In this document: one piece after another, positions 6,616 to 8,989 of the stretch
How positions within the stretch are numbered: position 1 is the stretch's first letter
Layout: every line of letters starts with the position of its first letter
Origin: Prevotellaceae bacterium UBA3849
Lineage (GTDB): Bacteria; Bacteroidota; Bacteroidia; Bacteroidales; Bacteroidaceae
Assembly (NCBI GenBank): GCA_002392645.1
Contig: DGHL01000001.1
Coordinates: 11,811 to 20,799, forward strand
Length of the DNA: 8,989 bases
Direction of reading: 5' to 3'
Translations under genes and position numbers: made by a program
The notes under the pieces: model-generated
What the model saw: only the letters and a program-made list of their open reading frames with translations
Databases searched by the model: none
Told to the model about the DNA's origin: nothing

Positions 6616-7919
6616 TGACTATGGCAGCAGATAAACAAGATAAAGTCCTTAATTTTTCGAGTGAGCGAGAGCAGAGCAGAGCTTGCTCCAGTTCTGCCGA
6701 GCGTGAGAAAAACCAAGGAAAGAATTTCCTTAATGTCCCAACTTTGAGATTCCCAGAGTTTAGCGGAGAGTGGCATCGTACAACTATTGGCGAATGCTGT
6801 TCACCTCTTGAATATGGCATGAATGCTCCTGCAAAAGAGTACGACGGGATGAACAAATACATACGAATAACTGACATTGACGAAGGCACATATACTTATA
6901 AGTATGACGATGTTGTTTCTCCTAATGCACAATTGGAGAATAAGTATAAGGTTCAGAAAAACGACATTCTCTTTGCCAGAACAGGTGCGAGCACAGGCAA
7001 GGCATATTTGTATAATGAAAAAGACGGTCTTATGTACTATGCTGGTTTCCTTATTCGTGGAAATGTTAAGCCAGCCTATAATGCCAAATTCGTCTTTCTA
7101 CAAACACAAACTCAGAAATACAAGAAATGGGTTGATATTATGTCTATCCGTTCAGGACAACCTGGTATTAACTCTCAGGAATATTCCATCTTCAAGTTTC
7201 ATCTGCCCCCCTCAAAAGCAGAACAAGATAAAATTTCCACATTATTCTCATTGTTGGATGAACGCATTGCCACTCAAATCAGGATAATTGATAAGTTGCA
7301 ATCCCTAATGAAAGGAATAACAAATCGAATCATAGAAGATTTAATATCAAATGCGGAATCTGTCCCATTCTCTGAAATATACCAGATGGCTGGAGAGGGC
7401 GGAACCCCAGATACAACCAAAACGCAATATTATGAAGAAGGGACAATACCATTTATCAAGATTGACGACCTATCTTCTAAATATCTTACAAAAAATAAGG
7501 ACTTTATCACAGAACAAGGACTACAAAAATCATCTGCATGGATTATTCCCGAAAATTCTTTGATTTACTCTAATGGTGCAACAATTGGTGCCGCATCTAT
7601 CAACACATATAAAGTTGCAACGAAACAAGGAATTCTTGGTATTGTTCCAAAGTCAATGATTTCAGTTGAGTACCTTTTTTATCTGGTTACTTCCACATTC
7701 TTTGATAGTCAAGTTCATCGTATAATAACACATGGTACTATGGCAACCGCTTACCTTAAAGATATCAATAACATTAAAGTTCCATTGCCATGCATGAACG
7801 AACAGAGAAGAATTGTCACAGGATTAGCTTCATTATCAGACAAAATAGAAATTGAACAAGGGATACTATTTAATCTTCAAAAACAGAAAAGATTTCTATT
7901 GTGCAAACTCTTTATATGA
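6615..7919 (+). CDS. hsdS: Type I specificity subunit S, expressed copy (HsdS)
   Basis: This subunit reads the bipartite DNA target and docks two HsdM. The 434-residue protein has an unusual N-terminal extension (1-40, with a Ser/Glu/Arg-rich part at 15-32) and then LNVPTLRFPEFSGEW. TRD1 spans about 54-200 (YIRITDID, DILFARTGASTGKAY). The central conserved helix spans about 202-240 (LLDERIATQIRIIDKLQSLMKG). TRD2 spans about 247-392 (GGTPDTTKTQYY, IPFIKIDDLS, YSNGATIGAAS). The distal conserved region, 393-434, ends in QKQKRFLLCKLFI. The start ATG overlaps the upstream stop (TAATG); ATG 6621, two codons on, is an alternative. It is the last gene of the operon and the copy served by the operon promoter. 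The TRD-coding stretches look clearly more AT-rich than hsdR and hsdM, as is common for exchanged TRDs. Its 3' end overlaps the convergent hsdS' by 8 bp. Confidence 0.95.
   Translation: MTMAADKQDKVLNFSSEREQSRACSSSAEREKNQGKNFLNVPTLRFPEFSGEWHRTTIGECCSPLEYGMNAPAKEYDGMNKYIRITDIDEGTYTYKYDDVVSPNAQLENKYKVQKNDILFARTGASTGKAYLYNEKDGLMYYAGFLIRGNVKPAYNAKFVFLQTQTQKYKKWVDIMSIRSGQPGINSQEYSIFKFHLPPSKAEQDKISTLFSLLDERIATQIRIIDKLQSLMKGITNRIIEDLISNAESVPFSEIYQMAGEGGTPDTTKTQYYEEGTIPFIKIDDLSSKYLTKNKDFITEQGLQKSSAWIIPENSLIYSNGATIGAASINTYKVATKQGILGIVPKSMISVEYLFYLVTSTFFDSQVHRIITHGTMATAYLKDINNIKVPLPCMNEQRRIVTGLASLSDKIEIEQGILFNLQKQKRFLLCKLFI
6749..6773 (+). repeat. IR1 left copy, before TRD1 of hsdS
   Basis: These 25 bp are an exact inverted copy of 8965-8989. 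They code for FPEFSGEW (residues 46-53), just before TRD1. Immediately after the repeat the two genes diverge (CATCGT here, ATAAGT in hsdS'). It is probably a recombination site that allows the whole TRD1-TRD2 block to be exchanged. Confidence 0.85.
7272..7316 (+). repeat. IR2 left copy, central conserved region of hsdS
   Basis: These 45 bp are an exact inverted copy of 8434-8478. They start at a codon boundary and code for TQIRIIDKLQSLMKG (residues 220-234), the helix between the two TRDs. The flanking bases differ at both ends, although a short GATGAACG match lies 15 bp upstream in both genes. Perfect DNA identity here, including third codon positions, between genes that differ elsewhere points to recent or continuing exchange rather than protein conservation alone. 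Confidence 0.92.
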
Positions 7920-8988
7920 ACATTGATTGTAAGAGGAAACGCTTCTGTCGCAAGTAAGATTCAGTAATTGATTTTTCTGTCTCAATCTTACATTCTATCT
8001 TTGATAGTAAGGTGGCAATTTGCTCTTGTTTATTCAACGAGGGGCAAGGAATTAAAGCTTTTCCGTAGTCCTTGAAATATATATGAGGTATGGCCATACC
8101 TGTCCTGTAAGGGACAAAGTTGAAAATCATTAAGCAGAAGTATAGATATTTTAGTGAATACCCAGACTTAGCAGTTAGGTAATTTGAGGTTCCTATAACA
8201 GAGTATTCACCACTGGCATAGCTTACATTTCCAACACCAGAACCGTCTTTTACAATAAGGATGGCATCTTCTAAGATTGCTGGGCTATCGTTATAACCGC
8301 AAATTCCATTCGCACCATAAACCTTATATTTGCCTTCGTTCTTTACTTGATTTTCTTGCAATATAGACGAATGACAATTCAGACAATCTGCTATTTTTGT
8401 GTTAGGAGTAAATGCCGTTAAATGTTCCGCAAGTCCTTTCATTAGGGATTGCAACTTATCAATTATCCTGATTTGAGTTGAGATACGTTCATCGATAAGA
8501 TTTAATAGAGCACCTATTTTCTTCTGTTCCTCTAATGCCGTTCTATAGTTCTGCAATTTCTCAAAAGAAGATTTTGACATAATGGGTACAGCCTGAACAG
8601 CAACCGATGTTAAATATCTTGGGAATCTGCTTTGTAGGGCGTAATAAACAAAATTATTATCATATTGAGAATCCACAACGATGGAATTGATCTGTTGGTT
8701 TGTGGACATCTCCATTGCAGCCATACCCATTTTCCCAATAGTAGAGCCTATACAGGTGAGCAATACACTTCCTGCTGGTAGCTTTCTCGTTTTACCAAAT
8801 CCTATAGAAGATAGCTTTGTCTGTGTGTCTATAACATACTTTGTTTGCCCCAAATCCACGGGTGATGCCCAAAGGTGTGTTCCGTCTGCATAGTTTGTAT
8901 TATCACTTGTAGGTGGAGTACTTCCCGTTATGATTTTACCATAATCACCAACTTTGCAACTTATCCACTCTCCGCTAAACTCTGGGAA
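7912..8988 (-). CDS. hsdS: Second, convergent type I specificity gene hsdS' (5' end beyond window), probably a silent TRD cassette
   Basis: The minus-strand frame is open from the window edge to TAA at 7914-7912 and gives 358 visible residues. It begins FPEFSGEW, in the same register as hsdS residues 46-53, so the coding sequence continues right of the window; GTG 8859 is internal and not the true start. TRD1' spans visible residues about 9-155 (ITGSTPPTSDNTNY, ASPVDLGQTK, LLTCIGSTIGKMG). The central helix LIDERISTQIRIIDKLQSLMKG lies around 164-185. TRD2' follows (YKVYGANGICGYND, VKDGSGVGNVSY), ending with RQKRFLLQSMFI. Both TRDs differ from those of hsdS, while the junctions are identical in DNA. 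It lies opposite the operon and has no visible promoter within the window, so it is most likely a donor of alternative specificities. Separate expression from beyond the edge is not excluded. The visible frame has no stop or frameshift. Confidence 0.9.
   Translation of the reverse strand, partial: FPEFSGEWISCKVGDYGKIITGSTPPTSDNTNYADGTHLWASPVDLGQTKYVIDTQTKLSSIGFGKTRKLPAGSVLLTCIGSTIGKMGMAAMEMSTNQQINSIVVDSQYDNNFVYYALQSRFPRYLTSVAVQAVPIMSKSSFEKLQNYRTALEEQKKIGALLNLIDERISTQIRIIDKLQSLMKGLAEHLTAFTPNTKIADCLNCHSSILQENQVKNEGKYKVYGANGICGYNDSPAILEDAILIVKDGSGVGNVSYASGEYSVIGTSNYLTAKSGYSLKYLYFCLMIFNFVPYRTGMAIPHIYFKDYGKALIPCPSLNKQEQIATLLSKIECKIETEKSITESYLRQKRFLLQSMFI
8434..8478 (-). repeat. IR2 right copy, central conserved region of hsdS'
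   Basis: This is the exact reverse complement of 7272-7316. On the minus strand it codes for the same 15 residues, in the same frame, between TRD1' and TRD2'. It is the partner site for the 1.2-kb inner inversion. Confidence 0.92.
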
Positions 8989-8989
8989 T
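8965..8989 (-). repeat. IR1 right copy at the window edge
   Basis: This is the exact reverse complement of 6749-6773 up to the last base of the window, so its full length is unknown. It codes on the minus strand for FPEFSGEW at the entrance to TRD1'. The repeat may extend further into sequence matching hsdS upstream of 6749. Confidence 0.85.

Larger units (their letters stand above)
6749..8989. other. Predicted invertible hsdS/hsdS' cassette
   Basis: The segment is bounded by the two IR1 copies and contains the IR2 pair. The outer inversion (IR1 x IR1') would turn about 2.2 kb and replace both TRDs behind the fixed operon promoter and hsdS N-terminus. The inner inversion (IR2 x IR2', 7272-8478) would turn about 1.2 kb and replace TRD2 only. 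The two together give four TRD pairings. Both repeats fall at equivalent codons of the two genes, so every product stays in frame. This matches the known design of phase-varying type I systems, such as those with inverting hsdS genes in Streptococcus and Bacteroides. No recombinase gene is visible inside the window; one may lie past the right edge or act in trans. Confidence 0.85.

Noticed and set aside
6877..7287. 136-codon plus-strand frame inside hsdS
   Set aside because: It is an out-of-frame shadow of TRD1; the hsdS frame shows the conserved specificity-subunit pattern.
8681..8893. 70-codon plus-strand frame opposite hsdS'
   Set aside because: It is antisense to TRD1' of hsdS', which continues without interruption to the window edge.

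Overview
This window most likely comes from a Bacteroidales chromosome, and a Prevotella-like genus fits best. The evidence for this is a TAnnTTTG promoter element upstream of the main operon, few strong Shine-Dalgarno sequences, AATTGAn-type intergenic repeats, and protein sequences that read like Bacteroidetes type I restriction-modification (R-M) proteins. The genus is an inference.

Layout. Bases 1-165 are the 3' end of a signal peptidase I (lepB) gene. Bases 166-606 are a repeat-rich intergenic region with a terminator-like hairpin, a large near-perfect inverted repeat and several smaller palindromes, ending in the promoter of the next operon. From 607 to 7919 runs a co-directional type I R-M operon: hsdR (restriction and translocase subunit), hsdM (N6-adenine methyltransferase), a gene for an AlbA_2/HATPase_c_4-type protein (putative DNA-binding and ATP-binding regulator) and hsdS (specificity subunit). 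A second specificity gene, hsdS', lies convergently on the minus strand (7912-8988) and runs off the right edge.

The main result is that hsdS and hsdS' are linked by two perfect inverted repeats at matching places in the coding sequence. IR1 is 25 bp (6749-6773 and 8965-8989, possibly longer because the window ends there) and lies just before the first target recognition domain (TRD). IR2 is 45 bp (7272-7316 and 8434-8478) and lies in the central conserved region between the two TRDs. Both are in phase with both reading frames, while the TRD sequences between them are unrelated. This is the architecture of a phase-variable, inverting type I R-M system. Recombination at IR2 would swap TRD2, recombination at IR1 would swap the whole TRD1-TRD2 block, and the combination would give four HsdS specificities from one expressed locus. 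The recombinase is not in the window.

How the genes work together: HsdS with two HsdM would form the methyltransferase, and adding HsdR would give the restriction complex. hsdS' appears to be a silent store of alternative TRDs. The extra AlbA_2/HATPase protein is translationally coupled to hsdS (TAATG overlap) and could regulate or assist the system. Its linker carries 54-bp in-frame repeats and three G tracts that may make it length- or phase-variable in its own right.
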